NCBI RefSeq assembly: GCF_034933565.1
Contig: NZ_JAYFNG010000024.1
Coordinates: 1-64,000, forward strand
DNA length: 64,000 nt
Direction: 5' to 3'
Origin: Raineyella sp034933565
GTDB taxonomy: Bacteria; Actinomycetota; Actinomycetes; Propionibacteriales; Propionibacteriaceae
Program-made: the position numbers and the translations under genes
In this document: positions 7,116 through 15,774 of the stretch, in pieces
Layout: every line of letters starts with the position of its first letter
Position numbering within the stretch: the stretch's first letter is position 1
Notes under the pieces: model-generated
Seen by the model: the letters and a program-made list of their open reading frames with translations, nothing else
Databases searched by the model: none
Told to the model about the DNA's origin: nothing

Positions 7116-8173
7116 CACCCCGCTACGGGATCCGGGCCGATGAGCACGCCGGCTTCGACCGGCCCGGTCGGCGCAGCCGGCCGCGGACCAAGGACCGGCC
7201 CGACTACTCGGTGAAACCGATCGGCCGGGTGATCGGCATCGACCGGGGCCGCTACGCCTGCATCCTGGAGGACGGCGCCGACCGGGGGCGCTCCGCCCGG
7301 GCCGGTGTACCGTCCGGGCCGGTCGGGGTGGCCTCCCCCGAGGTCCGGATCCTCGCCACCAAGGCGCGGGTGCTGGGGCGCAAGGGCGTGATCGTCGGTG
7401 ACCGGGTCCACCTGGACGGCGATGTCTCCGGCGACGAGGGCACCCTGGCCCGGATCGTCGAGGTGGTGGACCGGACCAGCATGCTGCGCCGGACGGCCGA
7501 CGACGACGACCCGTACGAACGCCCCATCGTCGCGAACGCCGACCAGCTGGTGATCGTCACCGCGCTGGCCGATCCGCCGCCGCGCACCGGGATGATCGAC
7601 CGCATCCTGGTCGCCGGGTACGACGCGGGCATCTCCCCGCTGCTCTGCCTGACCAAGGCCGACCTGGCCTCCCCCGACGAGCTCCGAGCGGCGTACGAGC
7701 CGCTGGGGGTCCGGGTCGTGGTGGTCGACCCGGATGCCTCGCTGGCGCCGTTGCAAGCCGAATTGGCCGAGCACACCAGTGTCCTGATCGGCCACTCCGG
7801 GGTCGGCAAGTCCACCCTGGTCAACCGGCTGATCCCCGAGGCGGACCGGCAGACCGGCCACGTGAACGCCGTCACCGGCCGGGGCCGGCACACCTCCACC
7901 TCGGCCGTGGCGCTGGAACTGCCCGACGGTTCGGGCTGGGTGATCGACACCCCCGGGGTCCGCTCCTTCGGGCTGTCCCATGTCCGGCCCGAGGCGATCA
8001 TCGAGGCCTTCCCGGACCTGGCCGAGCACACCGTGGACTGCCCGCGGGGCTGCACCCACGAGACCGGGGCCCGCGACTGCGGTCTGGACGCGGCGGTGGA
8101 GCGCGGCGCCGTGTCGGAGGTCCGGGTGGCCTCCTACCGGCGGATGCTGGCCCACCGGCACGAGCGCGGCTGA
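7112..8173 (+). CDS. rsgA: Ribosome small-subunit GTPase RsgA
   Basis: A 353-residue circularly permuted GTPase that checks 30S maturation. Order of parts: OB-fold region (about 35-120), G4 TKAD (181-184), G1/P-loop GHSGVGKS (227-234), G3 DTPGVRSFGL (about 283), then a zinc site CPRGCTH...C. The G4-G1-G3 order is diagnostic of the YjeQ/RsgA class. The GTG start overlaps the aroA stop, so translation is probably coupled, as in M. tuberculosis where Rv3228 follows aroA. Confidence 0.94.
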   Translation: MTPRYGIRADEHAGFDRPGRRSRPRTKDRPDYSVKPIGRVIGIDRGRYACILEDGADRGRSARAGVPSGPVGVASPEVRILATKARVLGRKGVIVGDRVHLDGDVSGDEGTLARIVEVVDRTSMLRRTADDDDPYERPIVANADQLVIVTALADPPPRTGMIDRILVAGYDAGISPLLCLTKADLASPDELRAAYEPLGVRVVVVDPDASLAPLQAELAEHTSVLIGHSGVGKSTLVNRLIPEADRQTGHVNAVTGRGRHTSTSAVALELPDGSGWVIDTPGVRSFGLSHVRPEAIIEAFPDLAEHTVDCPRGCTHETGARDCGLDAAVERGAVSEVRVASYRRMLAHRHERG

Positions 8174-8197
8174 CCCGGCCGCCCGCGGGACGGCCCC

Positions 8198-8303
8198 GTT
8201 CCCCGGTAGGACGCACACTGTCCCCGGTAGGACGCACACTGTCCCCGGCAGGACGCACACCGTCCCCGGCGGGACACCCGCCGTCCTCGGCCCGGCGGAC
8301 GCC
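8198..8303. repeat. Degenerate 21-bp tandem repeats between rsgA and hisN
   Basis: About five units begin at 8198, 8220, 8241, 8262 and 8283, built on GTCCCCGGYAGGACGCACAC. The first three are nearly identical and the last two drift. The array starts 25 bp after the rsgA stop and ends about 26 bp before the hisN -10. It is not obviously palindromic. Confidence 0.85.
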
Positions 8304-8340
8304 CTCCCTCGGTGGGACGGGCGCTCGATACGCTGGGCCC

Positions 8341-9141
8341 ATGAGTGAGACGTCCTCCCCGGCTTTCCCCGTCAATGACGACCTGGGGGTGGCACTGCTG
8401 CTGGCCGACGCCGCGGACACGATCTCACTGGCGCGCTTCCTGGCCCTCGACCTGAAGGTCTCCACCAAGCCCGACCTGACTCCGGTGAGCGACGCGGATC
8501 TCGCCGTGGAGGACGCCCTGCGCGATCTGCTGTCGGGGCTACGGCCCGACGACGCGGTGCACGGTGAGGAGCGCGCGGACACCGGGCGGTCGAGCCGGCG
8601 CTGGATCATCGACCCGATCGACGGCACCAAGAACTACGTCCGCGGCGTGCCGGTGTGGGCCACGCTGATCGCGCTGATGGAGGGCCCCGAGGTGATCACC
8701 GCTGTGGTCAGTGCCCCGGCCCTCGGCCGGCGGTGGTGGGCCTCCTGCGGAGAGGGCGCCTGGACCCGGGTGCTGGGCCGTCACACCGAGGCCTGCCACG
8801 TCTCCGCCGTCGCGGAGCTGCACGACGCCTCGCTGTCCTTCTCCTCGCTGTCCGGCTGGTTCGACCTCGGCCTCGGCGACGACTTCGTCCGGCTGACCCG
8901 CGACATCTGGCGGGTCCGCGGGTTCGGCGACTTCTGGTCCTACATGCTCGTCGCGGAGGGGGCGGTCGACATCGCCGCCGAGCCCGACCTCGAGCTGCAC
9001 GACATGGCGGCCTGCAGCCTCATCGTCGCCGAGGCCGGCGGCCGGTTCACCAACCTCGACGGACACGACGGCCCCGTGGGCCGCAGCGCCGTCGCCTCCA
9101 ACGGGCTGCTCCACGAGGCCGTCCTGTCCCGGCTCGGCTGA
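8341..9141 (+). CDS. hisN: Histidinol-phosphatase, inositol-monophosphatase fold
   Basis: A 266-residue Mg-dependent phosphatase. Metal-binding motifs: GEER near residue 77 (motif 1 Glu), WIIDPIDGTKNYVRG near 90 (DPIDGT signature) and a late ELHDMAACSLIVAEAGG. Close similarity to actinobacterial HisN suggests histidinol-phosphate as substrate; inositol-1-phosphate or CysQ-like activity cannot be excluded by sequence alone. No other his gene is nearby. TACGCT (8329-8334) lies 6 nt before the ATG, fitting a leaderless transcript. Confidence 0.85.
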   Translation: MSETSSPAFPVNDDLGVALLLADAADTISLARFLALDLKVSTKPDLTPVSDADLAVEDALRDLLSGLRPDDAVHGEERADTGRSSRRWIIDPIDGTKNYVRGVPVWATLIALMEGPEVITAVVSAPALGRRWWASCGEGAWTRVLGRHTEACHVSAVAELHDASLSFSSLSGWFDLGLGDDFVRLTRDIWRVRGFGDFWSYMLVAEGAVDIAAEPDLELHDMAACSLIVAEAGGRFTNLDGHDGPVGRSAVASNGLLHEAVLSRLG

Positions 9142-9174
9142 GGGCACACCGGCCGAGCCGCTGCGGTGCCTCAG
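9130..9174. terminator. Hairpins between convergent hisN and serA
   Basis: Two mutually exclusive stems are possible: CGGCTCGGC (9130-9138) with 9152-9160, and CTGAGGGCAC (9138-9147) with GTGCCTCAG (9166-9174). They overlap both gene ends and probably act as a shared terminator. Confidence 0.45.
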
Positions 9175-10367
9175 CCGATCGTGGCCAGGCGGATCGTCTC
9201 CGGCATCTCCAGCAGGGCGTCGATCAGGTCCCGGTCCAGCGGGGCCAGGGTGTCGGTCACCACGTAGCCCAGGTCACCGCGGGTGGACAGCTGCTGGCGC
9301 TCGATGTTGACCTCGTGGGTGCCGAGCACACCGTTGACCTTGGCCAGCACGCCGGGAACGTTGTGGTGCAGGTGCAGCAGCCGGGCATGGCCCACGTGGC
9401 TGTCCACGTGTAGTTCGGGCATGTTGACCGACATGTTGGTCGAGCCGGAGCGTACGTAGTCGATCAGCTTGCCCGAGACGAAGTGACCGATGTCCTCCTG
9501 CGCCTCCTGGGTGGACCCGCCGATGTGCGGGGTGAGGATGACGTTCGGGATGCCCTGCAGCACCGAGATGAAGGGCTCGCCGTTCTTCTTCGGCTCCTCG
9601 GGGTAGACGTCGACCGCGGCGCCGGCGATGTGGCCCGACAACAGGTTGTCGCGCAGCGCATCGAGATCGACCACGAAGCCGCGGCACAGGTTCAGGAAGA
9701 GGGCCCGCTCGCGCATCATCGCGAACTCCTCGGCACCGAACAGGTTGGTGTTCTCCTCCCGGCCGTCGACGTGGAGGCTGATCACCTCCGCAGTCTCGAG
9801 CAGCTGCTGCAGCGACGAGCACTTGTGCGCGTTGCCGAGGGCCAGCCGGTCGGCGATGTCGTAGAAGTACACCTGCATCCCCATCGCCTCGGCGATCACC
9901 GACAGCTGCGAGCCGATGTTGCCGTAGCCGACGATGCCGAGCTTGCGCCCGCGGATCTCGTGCGAGCCCTTGGCCGACTTGTTCCACTCGCCGCGGTGCA
10001 GCTCGCTGCTGCGGTCGGTGAGGTGGCGGGCCATGCCGATGATCTCGGCCAGCGCCAGCTCGACCACCGAGCGGGTGTTCGAGTACGGGGCGTTGAACAC
10101 GGCAGTAGCCGTATCGGTGGCGGCCTGCAGATCGATCTGGTTGGTGCCGATGCAGAAGGCGCCGACCGCCATCAGGTCGGGTCGGGCCTCGAGCACGCGC
10201 CGGGTCACCTGGGTCTTGGACCGGATGCCGAGCAGGTCGACGCCGTCCAGGGCGGCGATGAGTTCCTCCTCGTCCAGTGCTCCCTTGACGTGCTCGACGT
10301 CCATGCCGAAGGCCTCGAGGGCCTGGACCGCTGACTGATGGATGTTCTCCAGAAGAAGTGCCTTCAC
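9171..10367 (-). CDS. serA: D-3-phosphoglycerate dehydrogenase, short ACT type
   Basis: A 398-residue first enzyme of serine synthesis. A substrate domain with FCIGTNQIDL and NAPYSNTRSVVELAL, a Rossmann NAD motif GIVGYGNIGSQ, the catalytic Arg in LNLCRGFVVDLDAL, TPHIGGSTQEAQEDIG (catalytic His) and a C-terminal ACT domain (about 325-398) for serine feedback. The E. coli-like length and wording differ from the longer ASB-containing SerA usual in Actinobacteria. The GTG at 10367 gives the family start (V)KALLLENIHQ; a TTG at 10373 also fits. TAGACT lies at 10376-10381. Confidence 0.92.
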   Translation of the reverse strand: MKALLLENIHQSAVQALEAFGMDVEHVKGALDEEELIAALDGVDLLGIRSKTQVTRRVLEARPDLMAVGAFCIGTNQIDLQAATDTATAVFNAPYSNTRSVVELALAEIIGMARHLTDRSSELHRGEWNKSAKGSHEIRGRKLGIVGYGNIGSQLSVIAEAMGMQVYFYDIADRLALGNAHKCSSLQQLLETAEVISLHVDGREENTNLFGAEEFAMMRERALFLNLCRGFVVDLDALRDNLLSGHIAGAAVDVYPEEPKKNGEPFISVLQGIPNVILTPHIGGSTQEAQEDIGHFVSGKLIDYVRSGSTNMSVNMPELHVDSHVGHARLLHLHHNVPGVLAKVNGVLGTHEVNIERQQLSTRGDLGYVVTDTLAPLDRDLIDALLEMPETIRLATIG

Positions 10368-10414
10368 GGACAAGGAGTCTAGGAGGGCGACCCCCCGAAC
10401 ACGACCCCCATGTC

Positions 10415-10443
10415 ATATCAGAAAAGCATACCTTTTCCGGCAA
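10415..10443 (-). promoter_or_regulatory. Possible serA promoter in an AT-rich island
   Basis: On the minus strand TTGCCG (10438-10443) and TGATAT (10415-10420) are separated by 17 bp, in the most AT-rich short stretch of the region. The spacer contains a GAAAAG/CTTTTC inverted repeat (10421-10426/10432-10437). The -10 match is poor, and TAGACT nearer the start is an alternative. Confidence 0.35.
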
Positions 10444-10458
10444 GGGGAGACGTCACCT

Positions 10459-10538
10459 GTCCGGCTCGATCCTGGTCCGGTCCGATCCTGGTCCGGATCG
10501 ATCCTGGTCCGGCTCGATCCTGGTCCGGCTCAGTCCTG
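10459..10538. repeat. Five 16-bp tandem repeats spanning the dppF stop
   Basis: Units at 10459, 10475, 10491, 10507 and 10523, consensus GTCCGGCTCGATCCTG. The last unit contains the stop codon (10530-10532) of the leftward ABC ATPase gene. On the coding strand each unit repeats the terminal GACCAGGA of that gene. The array fills the space between the transporter operon and the serA upstream region. Confidence 0.92.
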
Positions 10539-11324
10539 GTCGGGGAGGCGCGGGACAGCCGCCAGCAGCTCGCGGGTGTAGGGATGGCGGGGGGCGGCCC
10601 AGAGCTGTTCGGCCGGGCCGACCTCGACCAGATGGCCCTCCTGCATCACTGCCACCCGCTGGCAGAGGTGCCGGACGACCGCAAGATCGTGGCTGACGAA
10701 CACCAGGGTGAGGCCCTCGGAGGCGACCAGTTCCGCGATCAGGTTGAGCACCTGGGCCCGCACCGAGACGTCCAGCGCGGACACCGGTTCGTCGGCGATC
10801 AGCACCTCGGGGCGGGGCGCGAGCGCCCGGGCCAGGGCGATCCGTTGGCGCTGGCCGCCGCTGAACTCGTGCGGGAACCGACCGGCGTCAGCGGGGTCGA
10901 GACCGACCTGCCGCATCACCTCGATCAGCCGGGAGCGCCGATCCGCGGGCACCGACCGGCGGGTCCGGACCCGCCGGGAGCGCAACGGCTCGGTGATGCT
11001 GGCCCCGACAGTCATCCGCGGGTCGAGCGAGGTCCGCGGGTCCTGGAAGACCATCTGGACCGAGGCCCGCAGAAAGCCCAACCGTCGCTCGGGGCACCCG
11101 GCGAGCTCGGTGCCGCGGAAGGTGATGCTGCCGCTGGTGGGCCTCTCGAGAGCGGCCATCATCCGGATCAGGGTCGACTTGCCCGACCCGGACTCCCCCA
11201 CGATGCCGAGCCGCTCGCCCGCTCGTACGTCCAGGCTCACGTGGTCGACGGCGGCGCGGCGGGCGTTCCCGTAGTGACGTACGACGTCGCTCACCCGGTA
11301 GATCGGCTCCTCGGGGTCGGTCAT
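10530..11324 (-). CDS. Peptide/nickel ABC transporter ATPase (DppF/OppF type)
   Basis: A 264-residue cytoplasmic ABC ATPase. Walker A GESGSGKST, Q-loop VFQDPRTSLDP, signature FSGGQRQRIALARAL, Walker B VLIADEPVSALD, H-loop VSHDLAV. The RMTVGASITEPL region and C-terminal HPYTRELLAAVP are typical of the Opp/Dpp pair. The start overlaps the dppD-like stop (11321-11324). It pairs with the next ATPase to drive import; the substrate (peptide, nickel or other) cannot be told from sequence. Confidence 0.88.
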   Translation of the reverse strand: MTDPEEPIYRVSDVVRHYGNARRAAVDHVSLDVRAGERLGIVGESGSGKSTLIRMMAALERPTSGSITFRGTELAGCPERRLGFLRASVQMVFQDPRTSLDPRMTVGASITEPLRSRRVRTRRSVPADRRSRLIEVMRQVGLDPADAGRFPHEFSGGQRQRIALARALAPRPEVLIADEPVSALDVSVRAQVLNLIAELVASEGLTLVFVSHDLAVVRHLCQRVAVMQEGHLVEVGPAEQLWAAPRHPYTRELLAAVPRLPDQD

Positions 11325-12259
11325 GTCATCCCTCCCGGTCGGCCCACGACACTGGCCCGGTGCGCCCAGTCATCCGGTACGGCCGCGAGACCGGTGATCG
11401 GAGCCGTACGGTCGAAGTGGTCGGCCACCGTCGGAAGCCGGGCGCCGGGCGCCACCCGGTCGAGCCGGCCGGTGGCCACCAGCCCCCGGGTGTAGGGGTG
11501 CCAGGGATCGGCCAGCACCTCGAGCAGTGGTCCGGCTTCCACGACGTGGCCCTCGACCATCACCATCACCTGGTCGACGACCTGCGCCAGCACGGCCAGG
11601 TCGTGGGTGATGAACAGCGTCGCGGCGCCGTGCTCGGCGAAGTGCCGGTCGAGCACACCCAGCACCGCGGCCTGCGCGGTGACGTCGAGGGCGGTGGTCG
11701 GCTCATCACAGATCGTCAGTACCGGGTCGTTGACCAGGGCCATCGCGATCAGCACCCGCTGGCGCTGTCCGCCGGACAGCTGGTGCGGATAGCTGTCGGC
11801 GATGCGCTCCACGTCGGGCAGCGCGACGGCGCGCAGCATCTCCAGCACCCGGGCTCGGGTGTCACCACCCCGGTGGCCGTGCAGGACGACGAGCTCGCCG
11901 AGCTGGCGGCCGACCCGCATCGTCGGGTCCAGCGCCGTCATCGGCTCCTGGAAGACCACGCTGTAGGTGTCGCCGCGCAGCCCGGACAGTCGACGGTCCG
12001 AGGCGGTGGTGACCTCGACGACGCGGTCCGGCGCACCGGCCGTCGGCACGGCCAGGCGAATGCTGCCGCTCACCCGGGCGGTCTGCGGCAGCAGGCCGAG
12101 CAGCGCCAGGCCGGTGACCGACTTGCCCGAACCGGACTCCCCGATCAGTCCCACCCGCTGGCCGTGGGCGATGCTGAACGACAGCCCGCGCACCACGTCG
12201 GGACGGCGCCGGCCGAACCCGATCCGCAGGTCGTCGACCCTCACCAACGGCTCGGTCAT
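11321..12259 (-). CDS. Peptide/nickel ABC transporter ATPase (DppD/OppD type)
   Basis: A 312-residue partner ATPase. Walker A GESGSGKSVTG (with SVT, usual for OppD/DppD), VVFQEPMTALDPTM Q-loop, signature LSGGQRQRVLIAMAL, Walker B TICDEPTTALDV, FITHDLAVLAQ, and a late HPYTRGLVATG. Translationally coupled at both ends by ATGA overlaps (12256-12259 and 11321-11324). No clear Cys cluster of the DppD iron-sulfur type is seen in the C-terminus. Confidence 0.88.
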   Translation of the reverse strand: MTEPLVRVDDLRIGFGRRRPDVVRGLSFSIAHGQRVGLIGESGSGKSVTGLALLGLLPQTARVSGSIRLAVPTAGAPDRVVEVTTASDRRLSGLRGDTYSVVFQEPMTALDPTMRVGRQLGELVVLHGHRGGDTRARVLEMLRAVALPDVERIADSYPHQLSGGQRQRVLIAMALVNDPVLTICDEPTTALDVTAQAAVLGVLDRHFAEHGAATLFITHDLAVLAQVVDQVMVMVEGHVVEAGPLLEVLADPWHPYTRGLVATGRLDRVAPGARLPTVADHFDRTAPITGLAAVPDDWAHRASVVGRPGGMT

Positions 12260-13095
12260 CGCACCGCCTCCCGCAGCCGCGGGTCCAGCAGGTCGCGCAG
12301 GCCGTCGCCGAACAGGTTGAAGCCCAGCACGGCCAGGCCGATCGCGAGCCCGGGCCAGACGGCCAGCATCGGAGCGGTGTAGAGGTAGGCCTGCGCCTCG
12401 TTGAGCATCCGCCCCCAGGTCGGGGTCGGCAGCGGGGTGGAGAGCCCGAGGTAGCTCAGCGCCGCCTCCGACAGGATCGACATCCCGAAGGCCATCGACG
12501 CCTGCACCGCCACCACCGGCGCGATGTTGGGCAGCACGTGCCGGGCGGCGATGCCGACCGGCGCGGTCCCCGCGCCCCGGGCCGCCATCACGAAGTCCGA
12601 CACCATCACCTGGAGGGTCGCCGCCCGGGCGACCCGGACGAACGGCGGGATGTTCGCCACGCCGATCGCCACCATCGCGGTGCCCGTCGAACCGCCGAAC
12701 ACCGCGGCCAGCAGGATCGCCAGCAGCATGGCGGGGAACGCATAGAGGATGTCGTTGGCCCGCATCACCAGGTCGGAGACCCAGCCGGTCCGCCGGTCCG
12801 CCGCCTCGGCACGGACGGCGCCGGCCAGGATGCCGAGCGGGACGCCGATCACGGCCGCAATGGCGACCGCGACCACGCCGACCGCCACGGCGATCCGGGC
12901 GCCGACCATGATCCGCGAGGCGATGTCGATGCCGTAGCCGTCGGTGCCCAGCCAGTGCGCCCGGCCGGGCGGCAGCAGCCGGGCGGCCGGGACCACGGCC
13001 ACCGGGTCGTACGGGGTGACGACGAGGGAGACGACGGCGGTGAGCAGGGTCAGCGTGACGAGCGCGGCGCCCACCACCAAGGAGGCGCGCTTCAC
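12256..13095 (-). CDS. ABC transporter permease (DppC/OppC type)
   Basis: A 279-residue BPD_transp_1 permease with an N-terminal transmembrane helix (about 5-28), the periplasmic HWLGTDGYGIDIASRIMVGARI segment start seen in DppC proteins, five further helices, and the EAA loop GAGTAPVGIAARHVLPN contacting the ATPases. It overlaps the upstream permease gene by 4 bp (13092-13095). Confidence 0.87.
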   Translation of the reverse strand: MKRASLVVGAALVTLTLLTAVVSLVVTPYDPVAVVPAARLLPPGRAHWLGTDGYGIDIASRIMVGARIAVAVGVVAVAIAAVIGVPLGILAGAVRAEAADRRTGWVSDLVMRANDILYAFPAMLLAILLAAVFGGSTGTAMVAIGVANIPPFVRVARAATLQVMVSDFVMAARGAGTAPVGIAARHVLPNIAPVVAVQASMAFGMSILSEAALSYLGLSTPLPTPTWGRMLNEAQAYLYTAPMLAVWPGLAIGLAVLGFNLFGDGLRDLLDPRLREAVR

Positions 13096-14075
13096 CGGCG
13101 GGCCCTCCCCTCGGCCCGTAGCCGCGGGTCCAGCAGCGCGTACGACAGGTCGACCAGGGTGTTGATCGCCAGCACCGCGACCACCAGCAGCGCCACGATG
13201 CCCTGCACCACCATCAGGTCACGCTGGGCGACCGCGTCGAGCAGCAGCCGGCCGAGCCCGGGCAGGGCGAACACCGACTCGATGATGATCGCCCCGGCGA
13301 GCAGGGTCGCCAACTGGAGCCCGATCACGGTCACCACCGACAGTGACATGTTCCGCAGCCCGTGCCGCAGCAACGCCGGGACCGTACGCCACCCGCCGGC
13401 GCGGGCGGTGCGGTAGTAGTCCTCCTTGAGCACCTCGATGGTCGCGGAGCGTACGTACCGGGCGAGCACCGAGGCCTGGACCACGGCCAGGGCCGCGACC
13501 GGCAGGACCAGGTGGGCCGCCCAGGGGCCGAGGCCCGCCGACGGGGGGACGTACCCGTTCGCCGGCAGCCAGCCGAGGCGTACGGCGAAGACCAGCGTGG
13601 CGAGGATGCCGAGCCAGAAGCCGGGCACCGAGAGCCCGATCTGGGAGAGGGTCGACACCGCGAAGCCGTCGGCGTGGCGGCGGCGGACCGCGGCCCACAT
13701 CCCGGTCGGCACGGCGATCAGGATCGCCAGCAGCATCGCCAGCCCGACCAGCCAGGCGGTCACGCCCAGCCGCGGCAGCACCTGTCCGAGCACCGGTTCG
13801 CCGGTGAGGTAGGACCGGCCCAGGTCACCGTGCAGCACCCCGCCGAGCCAGCTCAGGTACCGCAGTGGCCACGGCCGGTCGAGGCCGAACTCCTGCTCGA
13901 GCCGGGCCACCGCCTCCGGGGTGGCCTGGACCCCCAGGACGACCTGGGCGACATTGCCGGGCAGGGCCGAGGCCACCCAGAACACCAGGAACGAGGCGAC
14001 CAGCACGCTGACCAGGAAGATGACCAGCCGGCGCACCATCCGCCGTGGGAGGGAGCGTGCTCCGCCGGACGGCAC
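13092..14075 (-). CDS. ABC transporter permease (DppB/OppB type)
   Basis: A 327-residue permease: first helix at about 14-36 (RRLVIFLVSVLVASFLVFWV), the LPGNVAQVVLG periplasmic motif, WLGGVLHGDLGRSYLTGEPV (a DppB hallmark), then a five-helix core with the EAA loop ARAGGWRTVPALLRHGLRN. The GTG start at 14075 lies 3 bp after the stop of the binding-protein gene. The next permease overlaps its end. Confidence 0.87.
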   Translation of the reverse strand: MPSGGARSLPRRMVRRLVIFLVSVLVASFLVFWVASALPGNVAQVVLGVQATPEAVARLEQEFGLDRPWPLRYLSWLGGVLHGDLGRSYLTGEPVLGQVLPRLGVTAWLVGLAMLLAILIAVPTGMWAAVRRRHADGFAVSTLSQIGLSVPGFWLGILATLVFAVRLGWLPANGYVPPSAGLGPWAAHLVLPVAALAVVQASVLARYVRSATIEVLKEDYYRTARAGGWRTVPALLRHGLRNMSLSVVTVIGLQLATLLAGAIIIESVFALPGLGRLLLDAVAQRDLMVVQGIVALLVVAVLAINTLVDLSYALLDPRLRAEGRARR

Positions 14076-14078
14076 CGA

Positions 14079-15590
14079 TCAGCTCCCTACCGAGGCCCTG
14101 GTCACGTCGAAGCTCAACGATGTGGCGTTGGCGTTGAGGCCGGTGACGTTCGGGGTGGTCACGACCAGATTGGGCAGCAGGAACAGCCAGTCGGCGGCCG
14201 CGTCGTCGGACAGCAGCTTCGCCGCGGCGCGCTGGTCGTCGACGTACTCCTGGGCGGTGCCGGCGTCGGCGGCGGCCATCAGCGTGCGGAACTGCTCGGA
14301 GTCGTAGTGCCAGTAGTACTCCGGGTCGGCGAAGTTCACCATGTCCCGCGGCTCGACGTGGGCCACGATCGTCATGTCGTAGTCGCTCTGGCGCATCACC
14401 ACGTCGATCCACCGGGCCGGGAACTCCAGCTCGTCGATCACCACGGTGATCCCGACCGCCGCCAGCTGGCTCTGCACGAACTGGCCGGCCCCCTTGGCGT
14501 ACGCCAGCGTGGGCAGCCGCAGCCGCAGGGTGAGGCCCTTGTCGTAGCCCGCCTCCTTCAGCAGTTCCTTGGCCCTCGCCGGGTCGTACGGGTAGGCCCC
14601 GGACAGGTCCTGGTACCACGGGTCGGTCGGCGGCACCATCGACCCGATCAGGGTCCCCTTGCCGTTCCACACCGAGTCGAGCAGGGCCTTGCGGTCGATG
14701 GCGTACGTGATGGCCTGCCGCACCCGCTTGTCCTTCAGCGCCGTGGTGCGATTGTTCAGGCCGAGCACCACCTCGCCGTTGGTGGTGCCCTGCATCACCG
14801 TGTAGCGGGAGGTGTCGGAGAAGCGGTCCAGGGCCTGCGGCGCCTGCACGTTGGAGATCACGTTGAGGTCACCGGACAGCATCGCGGCGTTCATCGCGTT
14901 GGCGTCGGTGAAGTAGCGGAAGGTGACCGCGTCCGGGCGGGCGCGGGTGCCCCAGTACTTGTCGTTGCGGACCAGGTCGATCTCGGATCCCTTGGCCCAC
15001 GACGTCAGGGTGTACGGCCCCGACCCTGCCGGCGTGGTGGCGAAGTCGGCCCCGGACCGTGCGTCGAAGATGATGCCGGCGGTGGAGCTCATGTTCCACA
15101 GCCAGCTGTTCGACGGCCGCTTCAGGGTGACGACCGCGGTGTGGTCGTCGGGCGCGCTGACGCTGTCGACCACCGACATCTGGCTCTTCAGCACCGAGCT
15201 CGTCGCGGCACTGTTGATCCGCTCGATGCTCCACTTCACGTCGGCGGCGGTGAGCGGGCGGCCGGACGCGAAGCTCGCCCCGGGCTCGAGGTGGAAGGTG
15301 TAGGTCCGCCGGTCCGGGCTGACCGTCCATTCCTTGGCCAGCAGCCCCTGCAGCTGACCGGTGCCGTCGACCTTCACCAAGGTCTCGTAGACGTTGTAGA
15401 GCAGCACCTGCGGGATGGCCGCGGCGTTGTTCATCGTCGGGTCCAGGGTGGGCGGTTCGGCGGTGGCGCCGATCACCAGGGTGTTCACCGGCAGGTGACC
15501 GCCGGCCGGGCGGCTCGGCCCCGAACACCCGGCCAGCACCAGGGCCAGTCCGGTGACCACAGCCACCACGATCCCCAGTCGACGACGCAT
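14079..15590 (-). CDS. ABC transporter substrate-binding lipoprotein (SBP family 5)
   Basis: A 503-residue lipoprotein: Arg-rich n-region, hydrophobic stretch and lipobox LVLAGC with lipidated Cys22. The mature part has the family-5 features PPTLDPTM, YNVYETLVKVD, YTFHLEPGASFASGRPLTAADVKWS (seen in parts), and AITYAIDRKALL. It captures an oligopeptide-like or nickel-like ligand outside the membrane for the DppBCDF-type importer encoded directly downstream. GGAGGG precedes the ATG at 15590. A start at 15644 is possible but would bury the signal peptide. Confidence 0.88.
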   Translation of the reverse strand: MRRRLGIVVAVVTGLALVLAGCSGPSRPAGGHLPVNTLVIGATAEPPTLDPTMNNAAAIPQVLLYNVYETLVKVDGTGQLQGLLAKEWTVSPDRRTYTFHLEPGASFASGRPLTAADVKWSIERINSAATSSVLKSQMSVVDSVSAPDDHTAVVTLKRPSNSWLWNMSSTAGIIFDARSGADFATTPAGSGPYTLTSWAKGSEIDLVRNDKYWGTRARPDAVTFRYFTDANAMNAAMLSGDLNVISNVQAPQALDRFSDTSRYTVMQGTTNGEVVLGLNNRTTALKDKRVRQAITYAIDRKALLDSVWNGKGTLIGSMVPPTDPWYQDLSGAYPYDPARAKELLKEAGYDKGLTLRLRLPTLAYAKGAGQFVQSQLAAVGITVVIDELEFPARWIDVVMRQSDYDMTIVAHVEPRDMVNFADPEYYWHYDSEQFRTLMAAADAGTAQEYVDDQRAAAKLLSDDAAADWLFLLPNLVVTTPNVTGLNANATSLSFDVTRASVGS

Positions 15591-15668
15591 GCCTACCCAT
15601 CCCTCCGGTCGCGGACCTCCGATGTTCCGCAGACATCCTCCCACGCGTCACCGACACCGGTGGGACAC

Positions 15669-15774
15669 GGCCGGACCGGGTGTCACTGTCGGGGCGGACC
15701 GACCGGGTCGGAGCGACTGGCACCATCCGGTCGGACCGGGGAGCATCGTCCGGTCGGACCGGGTGTCACCGTCC
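15669..15774. repeat. 23-bp tandem repeats spanning the P1-peptidase stop
   Basis: Units at 15669-15691, 15706-15728, 15729-15751 and 15752-15774, with a 14-bp partial unit between the first two. The shared core is GGTCGGACCGGG plus an ACCGTCC-like end. The last unit includes the stop codon (15766-15768) of the leftward peptidase gene. The array occupies most of the gap to the transporter operon. Confidence 0.85.

Noticed and set aside
10459..10538. Repeat arrays as CRISPR
   Set aside because: Units are 13-28 bp and directly adjacent with no unique spacers, repeats are not CRISPR-like, and no cas gene is present.
9171..15590. Genomic island covering serA and the ABC transporter
   Set aside because: Apart from the short AT-rich stretch near 10420, base composition and codon use match the neighbours, and there is no integrase or direct-repeat boundary. 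The tRNA at 16917 is followed at once by its own terminator, with no att-like duplication seen.
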